A stretch of DNA of 64,000 nt from Pycnopodia helianthoides (GCA_032158295.1 CM063249.1:4417195-4481194); one strand, 5' to 3'; positions 1 to 13,630 are shown, numbered from the stretch's first letter. Translations and numbers: made by a program. The notes: generated from the letters alone by a model not told the origin.

Positions 1-226
1 GCGGTTACACGTTTATCTTTGTTGAAAACATTTCTTTTGGCTCTTTTGAACAATGGGTGATCTTTTAATAAAAATTAAAAAAAAAACTCACGGACAATTT
101 CTATTTTACAATAAATTAATATAAACAAATAATAATAATAAAAATAAAAAAAACTTTAAACTTTCAAAGACTTACTAAATCTAAATTGTAAGCAACAACC
201 ATGAAGAAATGTTTCTTTAAATTTAC

Positions 227-325
227 CTTCTGCCCCATCCCTCGTTTGAATTTCGCTCCTTCGCTGAGGGCACAAAAACCGACTACGGTCAGCCATACCA
301 GGAGTGCAATACAGAGATTCCGCAT
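227..325 (-). CDS. First coding exon of a secreted protein, possibly a peptide-hormone precursor (partial)
   Basis: Reading the minus strand from the ATG at 325, 33 codons start with MRNLCIALL and a hydrophobic core rich in L, V, A and W, then a small-residue stretch (ALSEGA) that looks like a signal-peptidase site. A short basic segment with a dibasic KR follows (KFKRGMGQK). The frame ends exactly at a donor (AAG then GTAAAT), so this is phase 0 and the rest of the gene lies beyond the left edge. An upstream in-frame ATG at 403 exists, but the internal one gives the better signal peptide. A secretory leader followed closely by KR suits a neuropeptide or small secreted protein, but one exon cannot identify it. 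It could also be a chance ORF. Confidence 0.45.
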
Positions 326-992
326 AATGCTATACGGGGTGAGGCTGTGTTGTCTGGTCCGGGTGCATCCGTCCAAATGAACACCCCCTGCTCCAAGATT
401 CACTTGTTATAAGTTTTCTGAATACTTCATGAGGGTGTGTCCTTCAAGTTTCTATACATCGAGAGAGGAATAACATTCTGTATGTCGATGAAGAAAATCC
501 GTGTTGCTAAGATACTGTTTACTGACTTGTGCGTGTTTGAGAGATTAGGGCGGGAAGTTTTTTAAAGTCTGTTTGATTAAACAAGTGAAGGATTTCGTAT
601 AACAATTACACCCAGACGGATAATGTTTTTCTTGTACCAATTAAAGTTCTTCAACTCTGGCTTAAGTTTGTACATATTGGTCTTTGCTAAACACACTTGG
701 AGAGGTTTTTGATGGATAAGACCTTGCACAGTCGGCTACTCGTGGCAACGATGTAAAATGCTACTTTGCCAATTTTCCAAACACAGTCAATGTAGTAATA
801 GGTGTTTGACAGATGAACTTATTGACTATAATTGTCACTGTAACTGGACAGTAAATTAACCTGAATGTTCCAAATCTTTGGAATGTTACTTACTGAGAGC
901 CTTACGAGATTCGAAGCAAATAGCCTTCCCAATGAATATGCTAATTACATTCACGCATGCGCGTACAGACACTGTTGGTTGGCAAACGCAAT

Positions 993-1135
993 AGATGGAT
1001 TGCACATGACGCCATTGACCACCATCTTTGATGAAAAATAATGGAAACGTGCACGCATGTACGTGCTGCGCACAACTCTCAGCTAATGATAGCCTTTCAC
1101 GCGTGCACATTTCATCAAAGATGGCGGCCAATGCA
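993..1135. repeat. Palindromic MITE, family with GATGGATTGCA ends (copy 1)
   Basis: CATTGACCACCATCTTTGAT at about 1013-1034 is answered by its near reverse complement at about 1111-1133. A second, better preserved copy lies at 25238-25396. The arm contains AAGATGGCGGC, which resembles a YY1 site. Confidence 0.7.
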
Positions 1136-1177
1136 TGGGGTATATAGAGTTGTGCTTGAGGCAGACACACAAACGTG

Positions 1178-1375
1178 TATAGACCCATTGCACAACGCGC
1201 GTCTCTTGTCCGCCATTTTGGGTGTCAAAACATGCACAAAAGGATGGTACACGTGTTAACGCACAAAATGCGCATGCAAACACGTGTACCATCCTTTTGA
1301 GCACGTTTTGACACCACAAATGGTGGGCAGGAGACGCGCGTGCAAATGCGCTGCGCGTCGTGCAATGGGTCTATA
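1178..1375. repeat. Palindromic MITE with TATAGACCCATTGCA ends
   Basis: The element begins TATAGACCCATTGCA and ends TGCAATGGGTCTATA. An inner inverted pair around GGATGGTACACGTGT makes a long hairpin. It starts about 40 bases after the preceding MITE. A related end sequence occurs near 2434. Confidence 0.75.
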
Positions 1376-1659
1376 CGTCACGTCACCATCAGCCCCATAA
1401 ATCAATAATGTTAGTGCGCACACGCGATGTGCAATTTACATACTTCAAGGGAAAGGTCTGTGTCACCCAGTTTCACAATGAAAGTTGTGGTGAAGCAAAG
1501 AGTCGTCTTAAAGTCACCTGGAAATATAATTTTTTTTTTTAAACATAAGAGTTTATGTATATTAACAATAAAACAATTTTTTGAGTAATTGTTTGTGAGG
1601 ATTTATATGTTAAAAAATAGATAAAGTTGTTCGGGGGTGACTCCGCCCATCCCCTTTTG

Positions 1660-2140
1660 TGACGTCAATCAAGGCAGACTTCGCCTCGATCGAACATCGA
1701 CCCCCTCGAATTTGATTGCGTTTACATTGTAAACACACGTGCAAGTAGGTCCCAGTAATGATCTTGTACGTTTCGAAAAAGGGGGTTTTTCTTGCATTTT
1801 CTGGACATGCCGACCAGGTGTATTGTTGCTGTATGCAGCTAAACAACTAATGATGGGGTCAGTCTGCATTTGTTTCCTGCAGATCCCAAGTATAAGCGGT
1901 TGTGGGCCGCGAAGGTCAGACTAACGACGTCGTTTTCGGCTCGATGTGCCATGTATGAATTCCTCGGTTTTCCATTGAGACCGCGCTGAAGCCAGCTAGA
2001 ATACATGTACACTAGCTAGTACATGTATACTGTGATGTGAGTGACGTCCGCATACGCATCATACCGAACACGTACCCAGACGTAATGTACGGGGCCAGAC
2101 TACACTTTTTCCTTCAAATATCGTGCCTTGATTGACGTCA
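1660..2140. repeat. Short DNA element with 17-bp inverted ends containing a CRE-like core
   Basis: TGACGTCAATCAAGGCA at 1660-1676 and its exact reverse complement at 2124-2140 bound about 480 bp with no coding content. Each end carries the CRE-like palindrome TGACGTCA. Confidence 0.6.
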
Positions 2141-3287
2141 CGAACAGCACCACCATGTGTCAAGGTAAAGGGGGACCTACTCTTAACTTTGTAATTAAAA
2201 TAAAAACTAATTTTTAAAAACCCTAGTTAACTGTTTATTCATATTCCACTCATCAAAATACATATATTAATGACAAAGGCTTAATATTTTACAAAATACC
2301 GCTGCCAGGTGCCTTTAAGTGTACAGGTCAGTGTCTGAGCCAGGAGGAGAACCGCTCGAGTTGCCACAAAGCACCACGCCTCGTCACTTAATCAAAACAC
2401 AGACACATAACACTCCAAGATACTGACATAGATATAGACCCATTGCATAGACGTCACACTCTCAAACAGCGCCCTCATCTGAGGCAAAAGGATGCACATC
2501 ATTGGTCAACAGCTGCCCATGGTGCGTAAAACCGTGCGCGTGACCTCATCAGCCCTATAAATTGGAAACGTTTTCGATTTAAGCCATAGCAATTAATGCA
2601 TTTATTAACCTATAAATTCAGGGTTGTAAACATTTATTGGAGATTATATTGAGCGAAAGAATATATAAACAAATAAACAAATTAAATAAATGAAGAAAAA
2701 CAATTAAAAATAGGGGTGAAAGACACGCCCTTAAAATGGGGAGAAATTCGTGACGTAGACAAAGGAACAGGCCGTCAATACGTGTGGATGTGGTCATTTT
2801 GTTACGTTTGATTATTTCTTTTCGCTTTAAATTGAAATATATACAAAAGTAAACAACATTTTCGTCGAACACACAACAAAAATCGAGTATTTAATGTTCC
2901 TTTCAGGGCACCGTACTTGTTTCCATGAGCAGCGTTGCATCCTCTAAGAGTATGAAACAGTCGTCGGACATCAATCTATAATGAATTAATGTACTGACAT
3001 TGGCGCCCAGTTAACATGATCACAGAGTCACGCAAATACATGTAATCATGTGGTTCGCCAGCAGAAAACACGCAAACCTAGAGCCGCTGAATACAAATCA
3101 GACTGAGCATTGGGAAGATTGGAAGCGAGATGAGAGTACTTGAGTTTTGGTATTCACAAAAACTTGCAGACGAAGATCCTCAGAGAAAAATGTGATCCAA
3201 TCATTCAAAAAAACCAGGCCAATAACAGCAAAAACCAATCAGATTGGCATGGGACGCTTCTGACGGGTTGCTGGAGTATAGGCTAGA

Positions 3288-4272
3288 ATGGATACCGAAA
3301 ACTGGACGGTCTCTTCAACCATCGGTGGTGACAGTAACTGTGGATTTTCTCCCGTGAGTGAGGCAGCGGAGGTGAGGTGGCCGGTTGGGATCATCCTCAC
3401 CATCCTGATCGTCCTCATCGCGTTGGGGAACTCACTCGTCATCTTCGCCGTCCTCCTTGAGAAGCAGCTTCGTACTTTTGAGAATTTCTTCTTCGCTTCG
3501 CTCGCCGTGGCCGACCTGTCCATCGCACTGTTCGTCCTGCCGCTGTCCCTGATCGTGGAGATGTCTGACGGCAAGTGGCACTTTGGTCGAGTGGCGTGCG
3601 ATTTCTTCATTTTCGTAGATGTGTCGTGCTGCACTGCTTCGATACTCCATCTTTGTGCTATTGGACTCAACCGCTACTACTCCATCTCGTCGCCTTTGAA
3701 GAACAATTTCAAACAGACCCACAGACGGACATTTCTAATGATTTTATCAGTATGGTCACTTTCCTTCATTGTTGCTTCACCGCCACTTTTTGGCTGGCCT
3801 GAACGGACTGACGGCATATCTGAACAGTGCACGTATGACGAAGACAAGTTATATATTGTCTTCTCTGCACTCAGCTCATTTTACATTCCTCTACTGGTGA
3901 TGTTTGTTGTGTACTATCAAATCTACCAATTATCTAAAAAGGGGGCGCGGTTTGGACGAACAGTGTCCGGAACAGACGGGGAGGATAAGAATCCAAGCCC
4001 CCCACTTGTTAATTACCACCACAATACGTCTGATCAGTCACAGGGTTCCTCAAGGCTCAACTCTGGGTCCATTTCACGGGGATCCTCAGGGGTCAATGTT
4101 GGGTCCAACTCGAGCTCTGAAACAATGAGAGCGCCATCAAGAGGTGACCCAGTGGGTCAGGCTGGTCGTAAGTGTTATAAACTTTGGTCCCTGGTAAGGC
4201 TAGCAACGACCAAGAGGAGAAAGAAGAAGTTGGAGAAGAATGTGTCTGAGGCTAAGACAGCTAAGACGCTAG
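3288..4272 (+). CDS. Aminergic GPCR exon 1 (N terminus to the start of TM6)
   Basis: Codes for residues 1-328 plus one base. It covers TM1-TM5 and the third intracellular loop, which is Ser/Gly-rich and ends in a lysine/arginine-rich stretch. The donor is CTAG then GTAAGA at 4273. Unspliced reading would end 26 nt later at TAA, giving a 336-aa protein without TM6 and TM7, so splicing is essential. Confidence 0.9.
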
Positions 4273-4526
4273 GTAAGACATTTCACTTATTACAATAAAG
4301 TTGGATCCAGTGTGTGATGCATAAATTTTGATTATATTGATCTCCAAATTTGAATTTTTTAGCCCGAGGGCAAAGTTTAAATTCTGATGATAAGTTGAGG
4401 CCGTGGAGTCACACTTTGAGTGTTACGTTTACGCAAACAAGTAATAATAATAGAACAATAAGACAAAATAAATAAACTAAATTAAAATAATAATAAAATC
4501 AATAACAATACACAAATTTAACAAAT

Positions 4527-4566
<40 letters not shown>

Positions 4567-7500
4567 GATCACCAAAAAATGCTGTTTTGAACCAAAGCTT
4601 ATTAATATTAGTGATCCGGTGCAGAATAAAAACAAGTTTGTTATTGTAGTTGATCACACAACACATGAACAGTGTCTGCGACTATTTTGTCAGCTCCACC
4701 AATCCTGTCCCGATGCTTTTAAGTTTTGTTGCTGTTATAATTGAAATGTTGGTGTTTGACGTCAGAGTTTGACGTCACTGTTGCGTAGGAAACAATCTTA
4801 ACGAGAACATTTTGTGTCTATAGGGCCTATAGTAGGTATATTTGTGAGATAATTGTACAGTCTAGAATGACATCTAATTGGGCGATGGTGGAGTGTTTCA
4901 TTTTAACGAAAATGAATGAGGGCTGTAGAAAACATCGTATTGCAGTTGCCATGGTTTTGTACCGAATACTTTTTGTTTAAATTGCCGGTTGGCAGTCGGA
5001 TCAGAACCGATTCAACTGCATATTTTTTTCCCCCAATTGCCGGCATTTAAGGGTTGACAGTCCTCTATGCTCCTAACTTCTATAACCGAATTTTGTTTTT
5101 CTTAAAAAGAATCATTTTTTATTTACTAATTTGTTGACAATAATTGTAGCATGTCGTTAATTTCTTGTTTTGACAAAGACATGTTTCTGTGACGTTATGG
5201 AGACACATCGATACGATAAATTGTCATTATGTAGTTGTAGGTTTTATCTCTGGCCCGGTTTTTCTCGGTTGCATTATTCAATTCGATTCAATTTAATACA
5301 ATTCACTTTATTATTCCCAACGGGAAATTCATTTCGGCCTTTACATCAATAATTTAAGTTTACACAAATTACAATACCTTAAATTGTTTCATTTCAGTAC
5401 AAAAATACATCAACAAACCACAATACTTCTCTATTTAAGAGGAATGACCCAAAAAGTTATGTAAAATACAAAAGCTTAAAGCACATAGGAAATTGCAATT
5501 TCAAAAACTATATTCGAAATTTAAAGTATACAAAAATAGAACCCATGTCCGTCCCTGTAATATTGCGTGAGAAGAATAATCTTTCCAGTTGTTCATTAAA
5601 CATCCGGACAGCAGTGGGGACAAATAATGCAGCCGATTATACCTATATGCTAAAACAAGCCACTTCAATTATTGCTGGATAAGTTGACATTTCGTAAAAG
5701 ATCGAGACGTCTTAGTAAAAGATCGAGTTATCGCAAGGACCTAAATGTCAGTTTTGGTTTCTGGAATAATCATCAATCATATACAGTCCTCAGAAACTGG
5801 CCATAAATAGCAACTAGTGTCCATTTCGTTGCTTTAAAAAGCCCCAAATCAGTATATAGAAAATTACAATGAAACAAACAAGTGTTGATTTCTGTCAATT
5901 TCGTAGAAGACAAAAAAATCACAAATAAATAATTCGATTTTTTTAGTTTTCATAATTCAAAGAAAACTTAAAATTAAACGGAATAGTATTTCTATGCATG
6001 CGTTAGCTACCTCAATATTTTCACATTTAAGGTGACATCAAGTCGATCTTTTCGTTCAACATCTTGACTTAAAGCTACCACAGCCCAAGAAGTGAAAAGT
6101 GCGCTGGCGCATTTCCGATTTGGCCTGCGTGTTGTCTGCAGAGTTCTTATAAATCTTGTGCCGCCTGGGGATCGAGAAAGTTTTTTTTTTTTTTTGGGGG
6201 GGGGGGGCTTTAAATAAAAAATTTGATCAGCTATTAATCGATAGCCTAAAAATGGCATTTGTTGGGTAAAAATATATCGCCTACAGTACCATGTAATATT
6301 AAGACGACATTATTATATATCGTAATATTTACAAGCTCATTATAGCTTATTGTGAGCTCATTGATGATAAATGACTAAACTAAGTAGATTCGAACCCACA
6401 CTCCGCTGATCAGAAACACCAGAACTTGAGCCCTGTTCGCATAGAACATATAATCTTACAAGGAAACTTTTTAAAGAATCTAAATAGCTGGTATACCCAA
6501 AATAATGGCAGAGACCTCGACATAATAATGAGTAAGAGTTCATAAACTGACATAACAAGAATTAAAAATTCCTTAAAACTCGCTAGTATTGACGCAAAGA
6601 TCAAACTTCAAGTCTTCATTATTTTTTTATCACATAACTTTTGCGTCGGGGATAGGGACAATGTTTTGTTTTAAGTTGCCCTTTACACACTACAGCAATG
6701 TATACTCAGTGCTAGCCTTTTCAAGTCCTGGAACAAAAAGAAACTTGTGTGGGAATCGAACCCGCTGAGAGCAGAACTTCTCAACAATCCAGTCCATTCA
6801 TACGAAGGTTGGAGACCAAACCAATGGGCAAGTTCGGGTGGGCGACTAGAGTGACTAGACTAACCAGAAACAGTGTGACAGTGTGTGACGTAGCTCTCGA
6901 ATTTACTAGATCGACCATGCTTCAGTCGAGCTAGTCAATCTCCCTGTGCCCTATGGTTTCTAGTAAGTCTAGTCACTCTAGTCGCCCACCCGAACTTGCT
7001 CATAGTTGTAACGAATAATTACAAAACCTGGAGAACGGCAACTTAGGTTTGATCACGTCGTGTCTTTCAGATCTCGGAATAAAACCCAACACTTCCAAAG
7101 CAATGAATGAACATGACCATACATAACATACCAAGTTGAGCTGAAATGACCCCATGTGTTTTGGCATGTACGTATACGTACGTGACTTTGTATTTGTACT
7201 CGAACGTGATTGATTCGAATAGACAGATCTGTTTTGAAATGGATTCCTGACTATAAACCGTTAACTGCGTATCAGCATGGAATGATCGCTATTCAGCATT
7301 ACGCCAAATTTATAAAATAAAAAAACATGTTTAGCGTCCCCGCCCGCTTCCTTGAGGCCTCCTCTTTTTTTTTCTCTTTTTTTCTTTTTAAGATCTCTGA
7401 CGAAAATTTTTTTTTTTTAAATACATAAGATTTTTTGTTTAGACTTTAGCACACCGAAAAAACACACACAGAAAAAAAGCTGGCAACCATCTTGAAAAAA

Positions 7501-10500
7501 GCCACATGTGTTGAAAAATATGTAGGGCGGCCATTTTTGAAAAAAGGGGTCCTCCTTTCTTTTTTTCTAACAGGCAGGACGCTAAACATGTTTTTTTTAA
7601 TATTATTTATAAGAAGAATGTGAAAATGAGCTACTTAAGATGTTTTTGCTTTTGAACGGCAAACACTCTCTGCCGGGATATTGACTGGTTTTATTCGCAA
7701 CGGTGACTTCTCGCGTGTAAAGGTGAGGGTCGTTGTTCAGGGTTAAAGGGGATTGTTAGGGTGGTGGAGAGAAAGGGGCAGAAGACTGTCCAAGAAGGGG
7801 TTTCATAAAAAAAAAAAAAAAAAAATGTATATACCATGTCTGGTATGATGTGATTATCATAGCATCCTGCATTGATAGATCCAGGGTCGATTCAAAGAAT
7901 ACAAACGGTCGATGGAGTCACTCACGCAGATGTATAGGCCTGGAGTTAAAATTCTTGGCCAATTTTCAAGTAACAATTTTTGACTAAATTTCATGAGAAA
8001 ACCTCCAGAATATTAGGTTATAAAAAGAGACCAATGAGACGTAGCTTAAATATTAATTATTAATCAAGAAAAACCATGAAAATAAAATCAAACTTCAACA
8101 ACACAAAATCAGAAGAATTCAAGGGAAAACCAACCAACCAAACAGACAAACACCCCACAAAAAAACAAAAAAAACAACAACAATTAAACAAGTAAAACAA
8201 ACAACCGTGGGAAATGCATTTCCTTCTGAAAACTAATAACCCTGTACAATGATCATATCTTCCATCGATTGCGGAAAACACAGGAACCATTTTTTTGAAA
8301 GAATCTCCTTCGATTAAATAAATAATTCCTCTTTTCAAAGACGAATGACGTATCTTTAGCAAAATCTATATCCTTCAAACTAAAAGCAAACCTAGATTGG
8401 ATTTGTATGTCTCTAAAATTGTGACGTATGACAAGTTTAAAAGTTAACACTTCCAAATGGCCTCTAAGTAAAAAACTAAAAAACAAAACTAAACTAAACC
8501 CCAAGAGAGTACACAACTGATCGAAAACATGTGTAAATATGTTTGAAGGTAGTTATTTACTTATAAAGCTGAACACAGACGCAATTTTAATCGAGGGAAT
8601 GAAATAGTTTCTTGTCAGCACTCTGACTAAAATGCGCTGAAATATTTATTGATTAATGGCTGTAGTAATATTGACTCAACATTTTTCACCGAGAGGAGTG
8701 CTTTGTTTTTGAGTGTAGTTCCAGTGATCTAGAGGCATATCAGGTTTGGTCTCGTCGAAAGGTGACAAGAAAGGATTTCTGCTTGACTATATTTCATTAA
8801 AGGCACTGGACACTTTTGGTAGTTACTCAAAATAATTGTTAGCATAAAAACTTACTTGGTAACGAGCAATGGAGAGCTGATAGTATAAACCATTGTGAGA
8901 AACGGCTCCCTCTGAAGTAACGTAGTTTTTGAGAAAGAGGTAATTTCTCACTCAATTAATAAAAGACTTATAGCTGAAGTCTTTTATTATGCATCTGAAA
9001 GCACACAAAGTAATGCAACAAGGGTGTTTTTTTCTTATTCTCTTGCAAATTCGATGACCAATTGAGCCCAAATTTGTACAGGTTTGTTATTTTATGCATA
9101 TGTTGGGATACACCAAGTGAGAATGGTCTGTTCGACAGTTACCAAACGTGTCCAGTGCCATTAATGCTGCAGTGTCGACACAAGTTTGTTATAATGAGAA
9201 AGAGACGGATGAACTCCAACCTTGATGCATCAACCCTGAATGTGGGGTGCTTGTTATACAACACAACACAACACATGTATGTTGGAATGTCACCAGTATT
9301 TGCTTGCGATCTCCATAATTAATAATCACATATTTTATATTTTTCTTTGCGCATTTCAGTCTGACCAAAACTATTCTACTGCGCCTTGTTTTAAACAACT
9401 GTTAAAAGTAAAACAGATACTTTGACAACTTTGGTGAATTGTAAAACAAAAATGTGTCAAAAACTACCAACACCTGCCACCGCAAACAACAACGACGACG
9501 ACAACAACAACAACAACAATAACAAACGAAAAACGGGTGACAATGTCGCACAGTTTCTTTAATCTAAGTATAACTACTGAAGATACTCTTGACATAATTA
9601 TGAGACAGTGTTCTCTCGTTGACTCGGATTCAGCTCGTTCGTCTTCCAGTGACACAATGACGTGCGGCCCCCCAATCTTAGGACTACATTTTGTGTGACC
9701 TCTATTTGACTTTGTGGATGAGTGGGAGAATGACGTAATGAATTGACATTTTTTTGTTTAAACCCTGCAGCGAGGGACCTGTTTGGTTGCAACGCCCCTG
9801 TGGTATGTTGTCAACACATTATGTCATGCGTTCTTTTCATTGGTAGAGGGTTTGTTTTGCTTTTTTTCAACGATCTTTTATTAGAGTATGTTGTTTTCAT
9901 GTCCAGGTATTGCCTGTGTTAATTTAGGCTTATTTGTTTGCTTAAAAAAATCAATTGAGTTTTAGTATTTGGTTTCATCTACCATTGACAATAATTGACA
10001 AATGATGCTGGCAGAGTTTTGTCCTGCCCCCTTCTAACCAAATCACCCCCTGTTGATTACCCCCCCCCCCCCCCTCTAGGAAGCGTGGCATGGTCCAGCT
10101 TAGGATATCATGGCTATTATGGAGATCTATAACCAAACAGACATATAAAGCTAAACCATGAATACCTCAACCATGCACGTTCTCTGGTAGCACAACCATG
10201 CACGTCTATGGTAGATGTAGGGGTAGGAATATGGGTAGGGGTAGATATTGGTAGGGGTAGGGGTAGGGGTGGGGTAGGTATTTGGTAGGGGTAGGGGTAG
10301 GGTTAGGGTTAGGGTTAGGGTTAGGGTTAGGGTGAGGGTTAGGATTAGGGGTTGGGTTTTAAAAATTAAATAAATAAATAAAATTAGGGTTACCAGCTGA
10401 GAAACAGGGAACCAGTGGCATGCTACCATAGAACGTGCATGGTTGTGGTTCGTGGCTTAGCTTCATACGTCTGTTTGATTATGTGCCTCCTATTATGAGC

Positions 10501-13500
10501 TGACCAGTGTGTACGATGTGGTTAAGCCAATATGTAAAGGATAATACCCGAGGTGCGCGTCATTCGTGGGTAGGAATGGCCCGAGGGTGAAGCCCGAGGG
10601 CCATTCGTACCCACGAATGGCGCGTACACCGAGGGCATTAGGCGACTTAACCCACACCTGTGACGTCATGCTATTGTTCCAGCGCTCCATTATTTCGCAC
10701 GAATGGCGCGATATTGTTTAATATAAGTAAAGCGTTTTGTATGTATTATGTAACCATGTTCACTCCAGTGAACACCAGTGGTGCTTGTACATGGTCGATG
10801 GATGAAGACCAACATTCAGGAAATATTCTCAGCTCCTTCGACAGTTGCACCATGGATCAAAGCAAGAGTGACAGCGAAAGTGAATTTTTCCTTACTCAAA
10901 GTAAGATTAGTCAAGAAGAAACAGATCGAAAAAAAACCTGCCACCTCATCTACCAGTAGTACTAAATGCACCCCAACTGCAACTGCTACAAAAGTGGTCA
11001 CAGACCAACAGAGAAATATAACACTGACACTGAATTTCAACCTTTAGGACCCAAATGTGCCTCCTGTGTTACGTGATTGAACGCTTTCGATTTAACTTTG
11101 ATAACTAAATTAGTTAACTTATGATCAATTTCAGTTAAAATCCTGTTAATTTATATTGATATGAAATTATTGTCTTTGCAAACGTAATTCTTAAATAATT
11201 AAATAATCACGTATCATTTTGTGTTTGATCAATTGAGCATTTTGCATCTTAAAAATTATTTGACTTTATGGCCCACATAAGGAATGTTGTTGTGGACTAA
11301 TATTTTTGAACATGTCTCAACTAAATATAAATTTAATAATGTGGCTGTTGTTCAAATGTGGAAAGTCTCTATATTATATAGAGACTTACGACCGTTTTGT
11401 AAAAAAAATGCGTAGCTCTAACTGTCGTCGAAAACGATAACAAAATTGTTCTATGATGTCATGCACTTTATTCCTTCTTTCCATTATTTTGCACGACTGG
11501 CGTATTGAGGACATTTCGACCCGTTTGCACAATGGGTGAAATGTACCCATCGCGCCATTCGTGCGAAATAATGGAGCGCTGGAACAATAGCATGACGTCA
11601 CAGGTGTGGGTTAAACAAATTTAAACTATGTCAGCAAGTGCTGACAACCGCCATCACTGCAGCGGTTTTTAAAACTTCACAAACCACAACCCAACCATAG
11701 GTTACATAACAATGATTCTTCCATCACTCTCACAGCGATGCAAGTTGTCATGTCGTTTGGTTTCTCGTTTTTTTTTTAAAGTTGTTTTTATTAGTTCTTC
11801 AATGTATAACATTTGCATATTCATAAGAGCGCATGTGATGTCATAGCAGAGTCATGCAAAAGAGCATGTTTTTTTTTATGTTGGCTGGATCGTTTATCCT
11901 TTGTGTGTGGTTTCTAGAAAAGTCGATAGGTTTCCTCATATTTGTATTACTTTTTATTTAACTGACAATGTTTTAAGAGTGACCGAATAAATACAATCAT
12001 ATTAATCTTGTAACAAAATAAGCACTTTCCTTGATTTGGCATACCAACATGTTCTGGAAAAATACAACAGACGTCAGACTTTTTTGGGTGATGTACCACT
12101 ACTTTAATTAATATTCCCATTAAAAATCCTATCAAGTGAAACACGTCATTTATTCATAACTGTGGTCTCTTATTACGTGGTCTTGGATCGAAAGGGTGTC
12201 ATTGCTGGAGAGGTATGACAGGTGATCTCAAACTCATATCAACGATATTGGATTTATATCTCGTTTGGCTTGGATTGCTGTGGAAAAATGTATCAGTAAC
12301 GCGAGATTCAACTTCCAGTCATAAATTTGGTCCTTCCAAGTTTTTATTTCTCATATGAAATGACACATTGGAAAAATATTTTCGCTAAAATTGTTTTGTT
12401 TTGCCTTCTTTTTTACAAACTTAAAGGAACATTACAGATTTGGTAAGAAAAAAACTTGTAAAATATACTTTTGATCACAGATTTACATAAAACTTACACG
12501 GTCTAATGATGATGATAGTAGAAAACATCCCTTGAAATATTTCTATCTGAAATGCCATATTTGATGAGAAATGAATAAACTAATTTTCCGATAGGAGTTT
12601 ATCGCTCAGTGAGCGTTTTATTCAGTGTTGAATCTATATAATTTCATGCAAATGTGTAATCGGTTTTTCACTATTTTCTCGTGACCCAGATGGCCGGTTG
12701 ATCTCAAACTTCTACAGGTTTGTCAGTTTATGTATATGGTGGATTACATAAAGTGCTTACACTGCCAGTAACTGTTTTGTTAGCCAAAACCAATTCTGTA
12801 ATGTTCCTTTAAATAATTATTCCAATTAACCGGTGAGGATTAAAGTGGATAAATGCATACCAATAGTCCATGTAGGTCTTATGTTTTATGGATTGTTGTT
12901 TATTGCTGTAAACCATCGAAATTATTATATTGATCTGTATGGAACACACCGAAATTAATAATTTTGCAATTCTGATCATTGCGTACACAATGGATATGTA
13001 TTTATTGGTTTAGTTCATCTCCCCTACTAGTTTTATTATTTTAGTTAATATTCTTGATTTAAAGGACTGATAATGACTGTCTTCGTTGTTTGTTGGCTGC
13101 CATTTTTTCTGATCTACGTCATCAAGCCATTCTGCCCTCAATGTTACATCCCAGTCGCCCTAGATAGATCAGCTCTCTGGCTGGGGTATTTGAACAGCTT
13201 GCTCAACCCCATCATCTACATCTGCTGTAAGCCATCCTTTCGTCGTACCTTCAAGAAAATCTTGCGGATGGATTATTGCAGGTAATTTGGAAAAGTGGTT
13301 CCAATTTATCTTCCATGCGTTTTCGTTTCTTTCATTTTAACTAATGTTGCGACTTTACAAAAAAGTATAGTGATGTTGCAAAATTATAGTGCAACAATGT
13401 AGATTTTTCGAATATCTTTCAACCCGTTTAGCTTCTTATAATGTACCCAGAGTGAGAATTTTGAGTGAGTTGAGTGAGTTAGTAGTAGTTACTGCTGTTG

Positions 13501-13518
13501 CTTTAGTTGTTACTATTT

Positions 13519-13613
<95 letters not shown>

Positions 13614-13630
13614 GGTGGTGGTGGTGTTAG

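Larger units (their letters stand above)
404..3287. other. Intergenic region rich in inverted-repeat elements
   Basis: No convincing coding sequence is seen. The interval holds at least three short inverted-repeat elements (listed separately), a further sequence with a TATAGACCCATTGCA end near 2434, and AT-rich DNA. The last few hundred bases before 3288 are presumably the 5' UTR and promoter of the receptor gene, but I see no clear TATA box or initiator. Confidence 0.5.
4273..13064 (+). other. GPCR intron 1 (8.8 kb)
   Basis: Runs from GTAAGA at 4273 to a TTTAAAG acceptor at 13064. It holds a poly-A run near 4531-4565, a pair of CRE-like TGACGTCA motifs near 4759-4777, several MITEs, a telomere-like array and a TIR element with coding remnants (listed separately). 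No confident exon is seen in it. Confidence 0.7.

Noticed and set aside
3239..3722. 143- and 96-codon minus-strand frames over the receptor
   Set aside because: Shadows of the well-supported GPCR exon on the plus strand.
4273..4298. Natural end of a 336-aa receptor
   Set aside because: The last eight codons lie past a GTAAGA donor; TM6 and TM7 follow in phase at 13065, so this end would arise only by intron retention.
10290..10350. Chromosome end
   Set aside because: The TTAGGG-type array is short, internal, and flanked by inverted repeats with genes on both sides.
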